Shown in pieces: positions 36,069-48,451 of a DNA stretch of 64,000 nt; position 1 is the first letter of the stretch; each line of letters opens with the position of its first letter. The notes under the pieces were generated by a model. The model saw only the letters and a list, made by a program, of their open reading frames with translations, did no database searches and was not told where the DNA came from. This stretch comes from Cryphonectria parasitica EP155 (taxonomy: Eukaryota; Ascomycota; Sordariomycetes; Diaporthales; Cryphonectriaceae): positions 2,604,001 to 2,668,000 of the forward strand of contig NW_024468912.1 of the NCBI RefSeq assembly GCF_011745365.1, given 5' to 3'. The translations under genes were made by a program, and so were the position numbers.

Positions 36069-36718
36069 CGAGGGACAATCCACACACAAACAAATATACT
36101 TGAAAGACCAAGACTAGAGATGGAACGAAATAAAAATTCAGCATCCCCAGACAAGGCCCGATGAGATGTATATTTCCTCACGTGTTCCCAAGATTCACGG
36201 GAACGTCATTTGTGTCTTGGTAAGATTCTTTTTGTGATGTTCTTGATCGATGAGTGTGATCTGTCCTGTTCCACTCATCAACAGAAAGCTTTGCTTTCCC
36301 ATATATAGATGTATATGGTTCTTCGCCAATAGATGGCAAGTGTTATGTATGCTGTTAGAAGAAGTTTACGATTCTTACCTTGACATTCGACGGCTTTTAC
36401 TGCACTAAGAAAAAGCTTTTGTCTCCTCTTTTGGGAGGCCGGAATTGGTTGTGGCCCACACCAAGGGCCGCAACAATCATCATTTGCTCAATTTCTTGCT
36501 GTGAAATGCTGTCACACGGCGGATATACATATATATAAAAGTTGATGGACACGGAATACCTATTCAAATTTTGGTACAGTTCACAAAGGAGAAATTGATT
36601 GAGCTACGTTTTAACAACTCCGTGAACTCGATCCTGGCATCTAAACACGGGTTTCCCTTTTTCCCCCATGCGAAAATGACCCCTCCCCCTTTTATTCTAC
36701 AGTGCCAACATGACCATC
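36069..36718. other. Convergent 3' region between AAA ATPase gene and ATP2
   Basis: It holds both 3' ends and a TATATATAAAA run near 36528-36540. That run lies between two stop codons, so it is more likely 3'-end AT-rich DNA than a promoter. Confidence 0.55.
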
Positions 36719-38829
<2,111 letters not shown>

Positions 38830-39554
38830 CTTTCCAGATATTGAAGAACGACTTCTGATGGGAGTGGAGGTGGGCTACTTGGTTCGGGTTGAGGAAGAAA
38901 TTGAGACGTTCCGAGAAAACCTTGGAGGGAGCAGCAGACCAGAGCTCCTCGCTCGTACTTCGCTCCTCGCTTGCTGAGTGGCAGGGAACTCAAGCTCCGT
39001 TACCTTAGGCGCCGGCACGTGACGCGGAAACTACCGGGATCCGCCCAGCAACCCGGTTGGACTTTTACGTAGTAACGCTCAACGATGCACGGCACACTGA
39101 ATTCACCGTCTACCAGAGAGCAACCTTAACATTGACATACTGTTTTGCAATTTCCATTTTGTGCTTATTTATATAACAATCGTTGCGTTGATGGTGCATT
39201 TTATTTGGACTTTTCGGGAACAAGTTTTATAGAAAAACAGAAGCATCAAGTGAAACTTTGTACAGCGTCAGACGGATCATGGTCTGCCGTCTTTTCTATT
39301 CGCTGGAGAAAAGCGATCTCATTTAAGTGGCAAATTCATCTATCACTGATTTGGTCGCAATCTAGCAGTGCAAACAACCACAACCAGTTTTCCTCCGACA
39401 TACGTTTTGACTCGCAGCTTCTCCGCGCCCTTATATCCTTTTTGAGCCTCCTGAAGACAGAGAATAAGAGACAAACCCCCTCCAACAAACCCCCTCCCCC
39501 TTTCTCCTTCCGAGCTCAAGGCTGGGATGTAGTTGTCCGGCGTACCTACGACGG
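38830..39554. other. Region between ATP2 start and GBE1 stop
   Basis: It holds the ATP2 promoter and leader and the GBE1 3' end (both genes on the minus strand). No coding frame or RNA gene is supported. Confidence 0.6.
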
Positions 39555-42212
39555 CTATTGGGCCCGAGTATCTGATGAGTCGATGCCAAGAACCTGATCA
39601 CAATCGTCAGCCTCAGCAGTACATGAAAAATAGCGCGGGTCATTTGATAACTTACAATAGCAGACCGGGCAGGAATATAGACATGCGTCCAGTTCTTGCG
39701 ATTGTTCCACTCCATGGGTGTTGTACTGAAATAAAAGAAACAAGGAATTCACATCAGCTCCTGTCCGACCTGAGCACCATAGAATCACTAGCTGTTTGTT
39801 GACTTACAAGAAACGCGTGTCCTCGTCGATCGAGTTGAACCCACCAACCTCCTTGGAATCGGTATTGAGAACGATCTTGTACGTGCCTGGCACCTCGACG
39901 CCAATGCGGTAGTCCGTGTAGCTGTTGGTCGGGTGGAAGTTGAAGATGAAGACCAGACCAGCTCGCTCGAAGACGATGACCTTGTCTCCCTCATGTTTGA
40001 GTGATATGTACGCCTGCGGGCTATGCAGCCAGCCATACTTCTCCTCGCAAAGGTTCATGAGCCTGTCGAAGTGGTCGAGGAACTGGTAGCGGAGCAGATG
40101 GTCGTCAGTCAGGTTCAGCTGCCGCCTCGCGTACCAGAAAGAGTTGCTGTTGCCCTCGCGGGGGAAATCGAGCCATTCTGGATGGCCGAACTCGTTGCCC
40201 TCAAAATTGAGATACCCTTCGCCGCCGAGCGCATGCGTGAGCAGACGGATCATTTTGTGTAGTGCCATGCCACGTGCAATGACGGGGGTCATTGGAGTGA
40301 GGGTTGACATGTTAGTATACATCTCTGCATCGCAGAGGTGGAAGATTAAAGTCTTGTCTCCCACCAGGCTGATGATTTCGACGTTAGTCAGTGCTCTTAC
40401 ATCATGTGAATAGAGAGGAAAGAGAGAGGCAGAGAGGACTCACGCCTGATCGTGACTTTCACAGTAGGCTATCGCCTTCTCCCCGTGGCGTCTGTTGGTC
40501 AAGGTCCAACAGATGTTGGCCATGTCCCACTCCTCATCTTTCTGTTCTTTGAGGATCTTGATCCACATGTCTGGAATGGCCATGGCAAGGCGGTAGTCAA
40601 AACCGACACCTCCTAAAGACAGCGGCAGGCCGAGTGCTGGCATACCAGACACGTCCTCCGCGACTGTAATGCATTCTGGGTATAGCTCGTGAAGCATCTC
40701 ATTGGCCAGCATGAGATACACTACAGCTTCCTCATCCACGTCGGCGCCGAAATATTCGTGGTAGCCACCAGAGAAACCACTAGCGGAAGGTCAGTACTGA
40801 GCCGAGGTGGGCTGGCGGGGGAGGGGGGGGGGGCAAAGGTGATGACCTACGTTCCCATCCCGTGGTGGAGGTATAGCATGCTTGTCACGCCATCAAACCG
40901 GAAACCGTCAAACTGATACTCATCCATCCAGAACCTGAGATTGCTCAGGAGAAACCGCATGACTTCGTGGTGACCGTAATTGAAAAGCCGACTGTCCCAC
41001 TGGTCGTGACGGCCCCTGCCTCCCGAGTGGAAGTACTGATGGTCTGTACCGTCGAACTCGTTCAGCCCGTCGAGAACGTTCTTGGAAGCGTGACTGTGGA
41101 CGACGTCCAGAAGAACAACCAGGCCCAAGCTGTGCGCTGTGTCGATGAGCTCCTTGAGGTCCTCGGGAGGGCCGTACCGGCTGCTCGCGGCGAAGAAATT
41201 GTTGACCTGGTACCCAAAGCTGGCATAGTACGCATGTTCCATGACGGCCATGAGCTGGATGACGTTGTAACCAAGTCCCTTGATACGAGGGAGCATGTTC
41301 TTGGTAAACTCCTTATACGTCGCTACCCGGAGTTCCGGGGATGAGATGCCGACGTGTGCCTCATATACACGGACACTCTCAGGCTTCTTGGGCCGAGAGT
41401 GCTTGAAGACATATTTCTCCTCAGAAGGGGGATTCCAGAACCTGGCGTCGTATGCAGGCGATACAGACAGATCCTGGGTGACGTACTTGATCCAGGCGGG
41501 GAGACGGTCGATCCTCTCTCCACTTGGGAGGACCAGCGAGATCTTTCCGGAGGCCATGTCAGCGCTTGGCAGTGTAACGAGAGCGAAGGGGGGACGGATC
41601 ACACACCTTGATCTTAGAATTGTGAGGTATAGCGACCTGGCCGTGCTCGTTGGGAGGAACAACGATCTCGAACACTCCATACTCATTCTTCTTCATCGAG
41701 TGAGAATCCCGGTTCCAACCATCTGCGCTCGGTCAGCATTGTACACTGTCAAAATAGACGATTGGGCTGATGTCTCTCACTGAAGTCTCCAATCAGGAAA
41801 GCCTGTTGGGCATTGGGCGCCCACTCCCGGTAGACGACATTATTGTTCTTGTCCACGTGCAGGCCGAACGTGTCGGCACCCTAGACAAACGCTGTTAGCG
41901 AGGCCATGGACTCGAGGTAGAAGAAGAGCTACGTGCCTTTGTGAATTGAGCCAGACCGCCTTCGGTCTCATCAATTGTCTTGATCCACTCCTTGGCTTTG
42001 GAGAAGCGCCTCTTGAGGGCGTCTTGGAATGGAGACAGCCATGGGTCGATTGAGAGTACACCTGAGAGCTTGTGTCAGCCAAGCAAGCTCCCATGAGGAT
42101 CAAGCCAAAATTAATACTCACCAGTGCCATCCGCGGGAATATCGTGGGAGGCGCTCTGACCACCACCGTTGGTGACCAGAGTGTTGGACGATTGTTCAGC
42201 AACTTCAGCCAT
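39555..42212 (-). CDS. GBE1: 1,4-alpha-glucan (glycogen) branching enzyme
   Basis: Moves glucan segments to make alpha-1,6 branches in glycogen. Nine exons join in phase: 42212-42122, 42061-41937, 41880-41781, 41722-41607, 41542-40851, 40779-40444, 40368-39808, 39725-39656 and 39593-39555, giving 709 aa. An N-terminal CBM48 segment includes [16 protein letters not shown] and GWNRDSH. The GH13 catalytic regions are complete: [22 protein letters not shown] with nucleophile Asp361, [13 protein letters not shown] with acid Glu416, and CESHDQALVGDK. The C-terminal beta domain ends [20 protein letters not shown] plus a 13-codon last exon. The second intron (41936-41881, 56 nt) begins GC rather than GT; no GT choice keeps frame. 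The start at 42212 gives MAEVAEQ; an upstream in-frame ATG would add about 34 unlikely residues. Confidence 0.96.
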
Positions 42213-43566
42213 ATTGCCTGGTGCCCAGAATGGCAATATGAGGAGATGGTCTATTCGGAAAAATCGAGCTGCAGGGGACGGTGGCAAGGGTGTGTACAAT
42301 GGTATATGCAAGCTTGGGTTGTCCGCGGGCCAGGAAAGACGAGCTCCAGATGTTCGTTCAGGTAAGGCTCCTGGCGATTTGAAAGATGACGGTAGCTGAA
42401 AGAATAAAGAAGGAACAACAGAGGATAGTTGGGAGTTCAGACAGACCAGGGTGGGCTGTTCCTGACTTAAATACAGAAATGCTGTGTGTTATGTATCTGC
42501 AGAGCTCTGGTGTGCCTGATTCGTTGTGGTATATGATGCTCAAGAGGGGAAGGACAGGCCCCTGACAGGTGCTGGAGATACAGCAGATACGGATGGGGTA
42601 CTACCGTAGTCCTGTGTAGCTCTTGGCCGAATCAACGCTAGGGATGACGTCGGGTGGCAGCGGCAGCGACGAATTCAACGAGAAAAACGGAAAGAAAAGG
42701 TAAAAAAGAAAGAAGAAACCCCCGCAAAAAACACCACCAAGAACCACCATGACAAGGTGCAAGAGCCCAGAGAAGCCCAATGCCAGTCATTCCTGCAGCT
42801 TCTGCTCCTACCCTGCACCTCAACAAGACTATACATAGGATATGGCAGCCTGTACATGGTACCTCAGGCATGGTATCTGCACACCATCAGGCCGCAAATC
42901 CACTGAGGCAAAAAACCCAACAGACCTGACAGGGGGCGAACAGGATACCTACCAGAGTAAAATGAAACCAAGCCTGGCACAAAAAAAGTGACACAGGGCA
43001 TAATTCCAAGGCTAGCCGCTCCTCCCGCCCTCGCAGCCGCAGATAGCATCCAAATTTTCCTATAATGGGCCCATAATAATACAGATCTTAAGAGCCTCTG
43101 AAAGAAGAGAAGGCTTTCCTGTCACCTTGTTTGCAATGTTTCTCTTCAGAAATTAAGACACGACACTGTAAGAATCACCCCACCCACCTACTATACACTA
43201 TGCTAGAAAACAACCCCCAAGACCCCTGTCCTCGAGGGGCTATTAGACCTGGGGTAAACTTTGGGGATGGGGAATCCGTGGCCGGCTTAGCTGCATTGGC
43301 AAGGAGAACCCCGCTATGACGACTCCCGACGGCCGATTCACGGCTGCTCGTACTTGGCCCGTGAACACCACCATTCCGGCTCACCAACCACCATCATCAG
43401 CAGCCATAGACTGCAGTCCACCATCCATCATCGCTACTACTGTGTGTACCGTCCAGGCGGCAACCCCACCTGCTCCACAAGTAGCAGGCCAGTACTCTCT
43501 TTCCCAAGCCTACAGTTGCTGCTGCGATAGACCGCGCAGACCAGGTAGCATGCCAGCGTCCTCATT
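42213..43566. other. Divergent promoter region GBE1/MCX1
   Basis: 1.35 kb between head-to-head genes, with A-rich patches near 42670-42735 and a GGTACTACCGTAG motif near 42598. No gene supported. Confidence 0.6.
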
Positions 43567-45519
43567 ATGAACCCGTCGGCGGCCTTGTGGCCGCGGCTAC
43601 ACCTCTTGTCCATATCCCAGACCCACCGGAGGCTCTCGCGCCCCTTGAAGGCCGGGACTACTAGAGACCGTACCTTCTCTGCCTCTGCCACCGCCCTAAT
43701 CTCCAGAAGACCACACAACTTCAACGGCGGTTTCAGCAGCAGTTATGACCCCAGCGAGGACACCGGCAGAGGGCCCATGTTTACGAGGCCAACTTTCGGC
43801 GTTCCACAGTTCTATCCCCGCGACCTGAAGGCGCGTGTCGATGAGTATGTTGTCGGCCAGGACAGGGCCAAGAAGACGATATGCTCCACCATATTCAACC
43901 ATTACCAGGGTCTGCGGAGGAGGAAGCATGACCAGGACTTGGAGATCAGGGCTCTGGAGAGGGTATCACGGCAGAAGTGGGCGCGCGACAGAGACCGCTA
44001 CCACGAATCACATCGTGAACCGCATCCCGTCGAGGGTAGGTAGTCACCGCGAAGGCCAGACCCTTCCAAGGTTGCCTGCCCATGTGCTGATGAAATGCCC
44101 TGCGCCCCCTGTCTAGATGAGTTCCCAGGCCACCACGAGACCATACAGCAGAGCCAACAACATATAGACCTTGCTGCCGATTTCTATATTCCAGACGACC
44201 CAGATGTACCTCACCATACGACACTAGACAAGTCCAACTTGTTGTTGATAGGACCGACGGGAGTTGGCAAGACTTATATACTAGAGTTCGTTATATTCTG
44301 TTGCTGTCATTGTCTTTGCCCTCACGTGCCCGGAGGTTGACTGCGACTAGGACCCTGAGCAAGAAGCTGAACGTTCCCTTCACGATCTGCGACTGCAACT
44401 CCTTCACACAAGCCGGATATATAGGCCAGGATGTCGAGAGCTGTATCGAAAGACTCCTCATCGAAGCAAGCTACGACACAAGGGCGACGGAACACGGCAT
44501 CGTAGTGCTCGACGAATTCGACAAGATCGCAAGGAGAGAAACTACAAACGGCCGAGATGTCGGCGGAGAAGGTGTACAACAGGCGCTTTTGAAACTCGTG
44601 GAGGGTACAAAGGTCACTATCAATGTTAAAGACAACAGGTCTTCCCGGTCAGCCGCCCCGATAACGAGCAACTATGGCTCTGGAAACTCGGGCCTGGCAC
44701 CGCCCTCGCCCCCCGTGGCCGGCAGAACGGACCAATATACCATCGACACCAAAAACATCCTGTTTGTCTTCTGTGGAGCATTTGTCGGGCTCGACAAGCA
44801 TATCTTGGCGAGGGTATCGAAGCCGTCGATGGGGTTTGAGGCTGAAATAGGCAGGGGCCGGTCATCAAAGGAGGGAAATAAGACCGTCCTGCCCGTGGAT
44901 ATGTATTCTCACTTGCCTCATCAGCATGTCGCACCCAACAAGCCCGGACCAGCCGGATTCACCCCAAGTACGTGTCATCTCTTCCCCTTTTCAGTTTGCG
45001 TGTGCTAATGAGACCGTGCTCTCTCTAAAAGTGGATTTGACGACGCCGGAAGACCTACAGGCTTATGGATTCATCCCGGAGCTGATCGGCCGGCTGCACA
45101 ACATCTGTGCACTGTCACCATTGTCTCAGGATGAGCTCTTCCAGATTCTGACAGTCCCCCGAAACGGACTAGTCGCGCAGTACACTGCCCTGTTTGAGAC
45201 ATATCCGAGCAGATTGTACTTCACCCGGCGGGCACTTCTCGCCATTGCTGAGCGGGCCCTGAAGAACGGGACCGGAGCCAGAGGGCTCAGGATGGAAATG
45301 GAAAGGGTTTTGGCTGAGCCGATGTACGAAGCCCCCGTCCACCATGTTCTCATCACGGAGGCCTGTGTGAGGGGCCAGGAGAAGGCTGGATATTGGGGAA
45401 GAGACGGGTGGCTGGAGGTAGAGAGACGGATGAGGGAAGAAGATGAACCTCTGGAGCCCGACAACGCGGCCGCCTCCAGCTTTGAGGAGTACCGAGAGGC
45501 AGGACAAAGCGGTGAATAA
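43567..45519 (+). CDS. MCX1: Mitochondrial ClpX-like AAA+ unfoldase
   Basis: Matrix relative of bacterial ClpX. Yeast Mcx1 has no ClpP partner and helps activate 5-aminolevulinate synthase in heme synthesis; human CLPX pairs with CLPP. Four exons: 43567-44035, 44117-44285, 44351-44967 and 45032-45519; introns 81, 65 and 64 nt; product 580 aa. The second intron has an unusual GTTCGT donor, required by phase to join YILE to TLSKKL. Motifs: Walker A GPTGVGKT at 202-209, Walker B VVLDEFDK with D267/E268, GYIGQDVESCIERLL, GGEGVQQALLKLVEGT, the FCGAFVGLDKHI segment, and the C-terminal PEDLQAYGFIPELIGR. The N-terminal zinc-binding domain of bacterial ClpX is absent; the protein begins with an Arg/Ser-rich presequence. 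Whether a ClpP exists in this organism cannot be told here. Confidence 0.93.
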
Positions 45520-46098
45520 AGTCTTAGTTGTGGTGATACACCACCAGTGTTCTTATGAGCATTATGATAATGAGTCCATCAGTTTCCTATTACAACACGC
45601 GGCCGTAACGGCTCACATTTGCATAAAGCAGTCTTGTTTATTGTTCTCGAACTTATCAAATGATTACTGAGCCCAGGAGAAAAGACTTGGGGCAATACGT
45701 CCTGATCGCGTGCAGACGACTCTATACGCGATCTAAATGTAGCTTGGTGGATGGAGCAGAGCTGCTGCGCTTCCAGATCACATCACCGATGCGTTTGAGA
45801 GTCTTCTGGCAAGCTGGGGCAGTGAGACCGAACATACTTTCACATGATCAAAGAGCCTCACTTGAATGAAAAGTTTTAAGATTTCTCGTACACCACATCT
45901 TCGCGCCCACTCGTGAGCCGCCATCCAGAACCCCATACAGAACCAGGACCAATGCTTCGTCTAGATATCATTTTTTTGTTTTATTTTGTGTACATGGAAC
46001 TTAGCCCACGAGGAAATGATTTTGTTTCTGCCTGTTCTAACAACAAAGGGAGAGCGCGTTGTATGTCAAGAACGCGACGACTACTGCTGCAGAGCAGC
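45520..46098. other. Convergent 3' region between MCX1 and COX5
   Basis: Both 3' ends lie here. AT-rich stretches near 45600-45660 and 45960-45990 are present; no gene seen. Confidence 0.6.
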
Positions 46099-46942
46099 TT
46101 AAGCGTTGGAGGGAGGGGATTGGACCTGTCCCTTGCCCTTGTAGTCGGGAGAGGCGATACCAGTGAAGGGGTCGGATTTTTGTTCCTGTCTCCGATATCA
46201 GCTGCCGTCGTCCATTTGTTGGGGGTGTATGGGATGAGATGGATCATGACACGAACCTTGAGGTACTCGTTCGCGGCCTCCTGCCACTCCTTATTCATGG
46301 TGTGTGGTGCGGGCTTTGCAAACAGGCGGCTCGCGCTGAAGATGGCCAGGCTGGCCAAGACGCCAATGAAGACGCCGAGGGCCACCTTCTTGCCCTCATC
46401 TGGGGGAGGAAGAGCACGAGGTCCGTGAGGGCCGAAAGCAATCCAGTAAGCTGTTGCAGGGGAGTTGGGTTTTGTCCTCAGGTTAGCCAATTGGTCTCAA
46501 CACCCGAGATCATGACGCAGCCCGTTCCCGGCAGGTACCGGCAAGGGTCCCATTGAAGTCGACAGATTGCGGAATGGGACGAGCAGAACCCAGTCTGTCG
46601 TCGGCAGCACTACCGCGGCGGGCTACGGGCATTCCTGAAGCTCGTGTAAAGCTTCTCTCCCTCCCTGGGGGTTTAAAACTCACCAGCCTTCTTCTCCTGG
46701 AGGGTCAGGGCGTTCCAGTCCTCCTTCATGCGGTCCCGCAGGGCCATCCACAGCTCAGCCTGCTCCTGCAAGGGCATGCCCTCCCACCTCTTCTCGATGT
46801 TGGCCAGCGTCGGGTTGGAGATGGCGTGGCTGGAGGCGGCAGTCGAGGCGGCGGCGCGGGAGATGAGGGTGGTGGTGGTGGCCTGACGGGTGGCCGAGGT
46901 GAGGGCGGCGCGCACCGCACCCGAGGTCGAAAGTCGCATCAT
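46099..46942 (-). CDS. COX5: Cytochrome c oxidase subunit 5 (COX4/Cox5 family)
   Basis: Nuclear-encoded subunit of respiratory complex IV, equivalent to mammalian COX4 and yeast Cox5. Three exons: 46942-46684, 46450-46257 and 46185-46099. Intron 1 is 233 nt, the longest in the window; intron 2 is 71 nt with a GTTCGT donor. The product is 179 aa. An Ala/Arg/Thr-rich presequence is followed by the matrix segment IEKRWEGMPLQEQAELWMAL, then AAYWIAFGPHGPRALPPP, one membrane helix at about 110-133, and the intermembrane tail TMNKEWQEAANEYLKEQKSD ending KGKGQVQSPPSNA. The tail agrees with other filamentous-fungal Cox5 proteins, which fixes the last exon. The start is one of two adjacent ATGs (46942 or 46939). 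Confidence 0.95.
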
Positions 46943-47758
46943 TTTTTTTTGTTTTTTTTTGTTTTTGTAGCTTACAGAGGGGCGATCGAGAAGTCGACGG
47001 GGGGAGGGGGTATAGGAGAGGAGTGTTGGAATTGATTGATTGTTGAAGTGCTGTCTGGGAGTCGCTGGCGAAGAGTGGAGATGGGTCCGGTTTGACAAGC
47101 TCGAGCCCGTCAAAATGTTGCTCTCTGCTTTTTGCCTTCCGAAGATTTGCGAGGTTTGGGGGAGGTTCCTTTGTCCTTGGAATCGTACCACTCCAAGCCG
47201 ACCCCGGTGGGGAATGATGACTCAGCAGGACTTGACGTCGTGACCCAATGACTCGGGACGAAAAGGTCATATCAATTTCCGCGGTCACTTTCTGAAGCCT
47301 CGAGCATCAATTTTGGTCTGTTCTGTTGGATTGAAACATGAGACCGCTGAACTGATTACATCTCCCTTCAAATTCAACTCTCTTGAATAGACGAAACATT
47401 GCCTGCGCGCACGCTTAATGCTGTAGGCCGCTCACAAATAAATTTCATTGAACCGCTCTGTATAATAGTGTTCTAGCTACTGAGGTCCCCCCTACTTTGG
47501 GACATGAATTATGATACAATGTTCGACAGATTCGTACCTGCATATAGACAGACTATCGTCGAGAACCACTAGCTGAAGGCTTCCGATGTACATGGTCCAA
47601 CCATGGGTGGCATCTCTTGTTGAGGATTCCGTCCCTGGCCATGTGCGGAAGGGCTATCCGAATGTCTCTGCTCTTTCGTGCCCCTCGGGTCGTTCGTGCA
47701 TGCAGGTGCTACTGAGCGGTATTGAGGGTATCTCTGTCTCTTCAATTTTGCAGACCTT
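46943..47758. other. Region between COX5 start and the small membrane-protein gene
   Basis: It holds the COX5 promoter and the 3' flank of the small gene, both on the minus strand. No gene is supported. Confidence 0.55.
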
Positions 47759-48123
47759 TCACTTTTGCTGTTCTGGACGAGCCGACTGCCCGCTGTTCTG
47801 ATCCTGGGCTACCATATCTTCACCCTGGGAAGCATTGCTTGTTCCCGTAGGGCTAAACGGGAAATGAGTAAGTAGTCAGTCAATACTGAGGTCCCAATTG
47901 ATACGGGTATAGGATGAAAGAACTCGTACCCAGGGTGTTGCCAAAACTCTTGCGATTTTTGCTGTTCTTTAAGGAGCGGTCCGAAAGTATATGCACCTGT
48001 ACAAAGATCAGCATCTCGTATCACATATGCGACCTACATGCATTGGAGAGCCCTGGGCATCATACCACTTGCGACACCCACGACAACAGCCATGGTCAAT
48101 GCTGCAAAATTCCGCGCAGACAT
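47759..48123 (-). CDS. Small single-pass membrane protein, 72 aa
   Basis: I do not recognise a named family. Three small exons join in phase: 48123-48066 (58 nt), 47996-47930 (67 nt) and 47852-47759 (94 nt). Introns are 69 nt (GTATGA donor, TACAG acceptor) and 77 nt (GTACGA donor, CTGAC branch, TTTAG acceptor). The product begins MSARNFAALTMAVVVGVASG, a short N-terminus and one membrane helix (about residues 5-24), then YTFGPLLKEQQKSQEFWQHP and a polar tail rich in Gln, Ser and Asn. The architecture (tiny N-terminus, one helix, F-x-PL, charged tail) resembles small inner-membrane respiratory assembly factors such as SMIM20/MITRAC7; this is a loose comparison from memory. It lies between COX5 and MMS22. 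The clean splice signals and phase make a real gene likely. Confidence 0.65.
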
Positions 48124-48451
48124 CTTGTGCTGATTTAGAAACTATTGGGGAGGCTAGAAGGGAGAAGGGCTGTGGAAGACCAGAAGGCCGACCCGCCTGC
48201 TTGGGGTTTACACCAGCGTGGAAATAGTCCCGACTCATAGAAAACCCTAACCCTAGTTCTTGTGAACTAAACGCGTTTCCCATTCAAGACGCGTCAATCA
48301 AGTAAGTACTAAGTAAGGTACTTGGGCAGCCCAGACAACAACAGCTTCACCGGAAACACGGCCAGTATACAATGGTTCCTTGATCAATCAGACCAGAGAT
48401 TGCCGCTCAGATATGTCATAATTTGGAGGTATACAATGCATTCAAGCTCTC
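48124..48451. other. Divergent promoter between small gene and MMS22
   Basis: A 328-bp shared promoter with a doubled CCCTAA box at 48242-48256 and an AAGTACTAAGTAAGGTACTT motif near 48303. No gene. Confidence 0.55.
48242..48256. promoter_or_regulatory. Telobox-like element (AAACCCTAACCCTAG)
   Basis: Two and a half telomere-type units in the divergent promoter, 119 bases upstream of the small gene start and 196 bases upstream of the MMS22 start. Inferred binding site for a telomere-repeat or Myb factor. Confidence 0.45.

Noticed and set aside
36525..36540. TATATATAAAA as a promoter element
   Set aside because: It lies between two convergent 3' ends, so no gene start is available for it.
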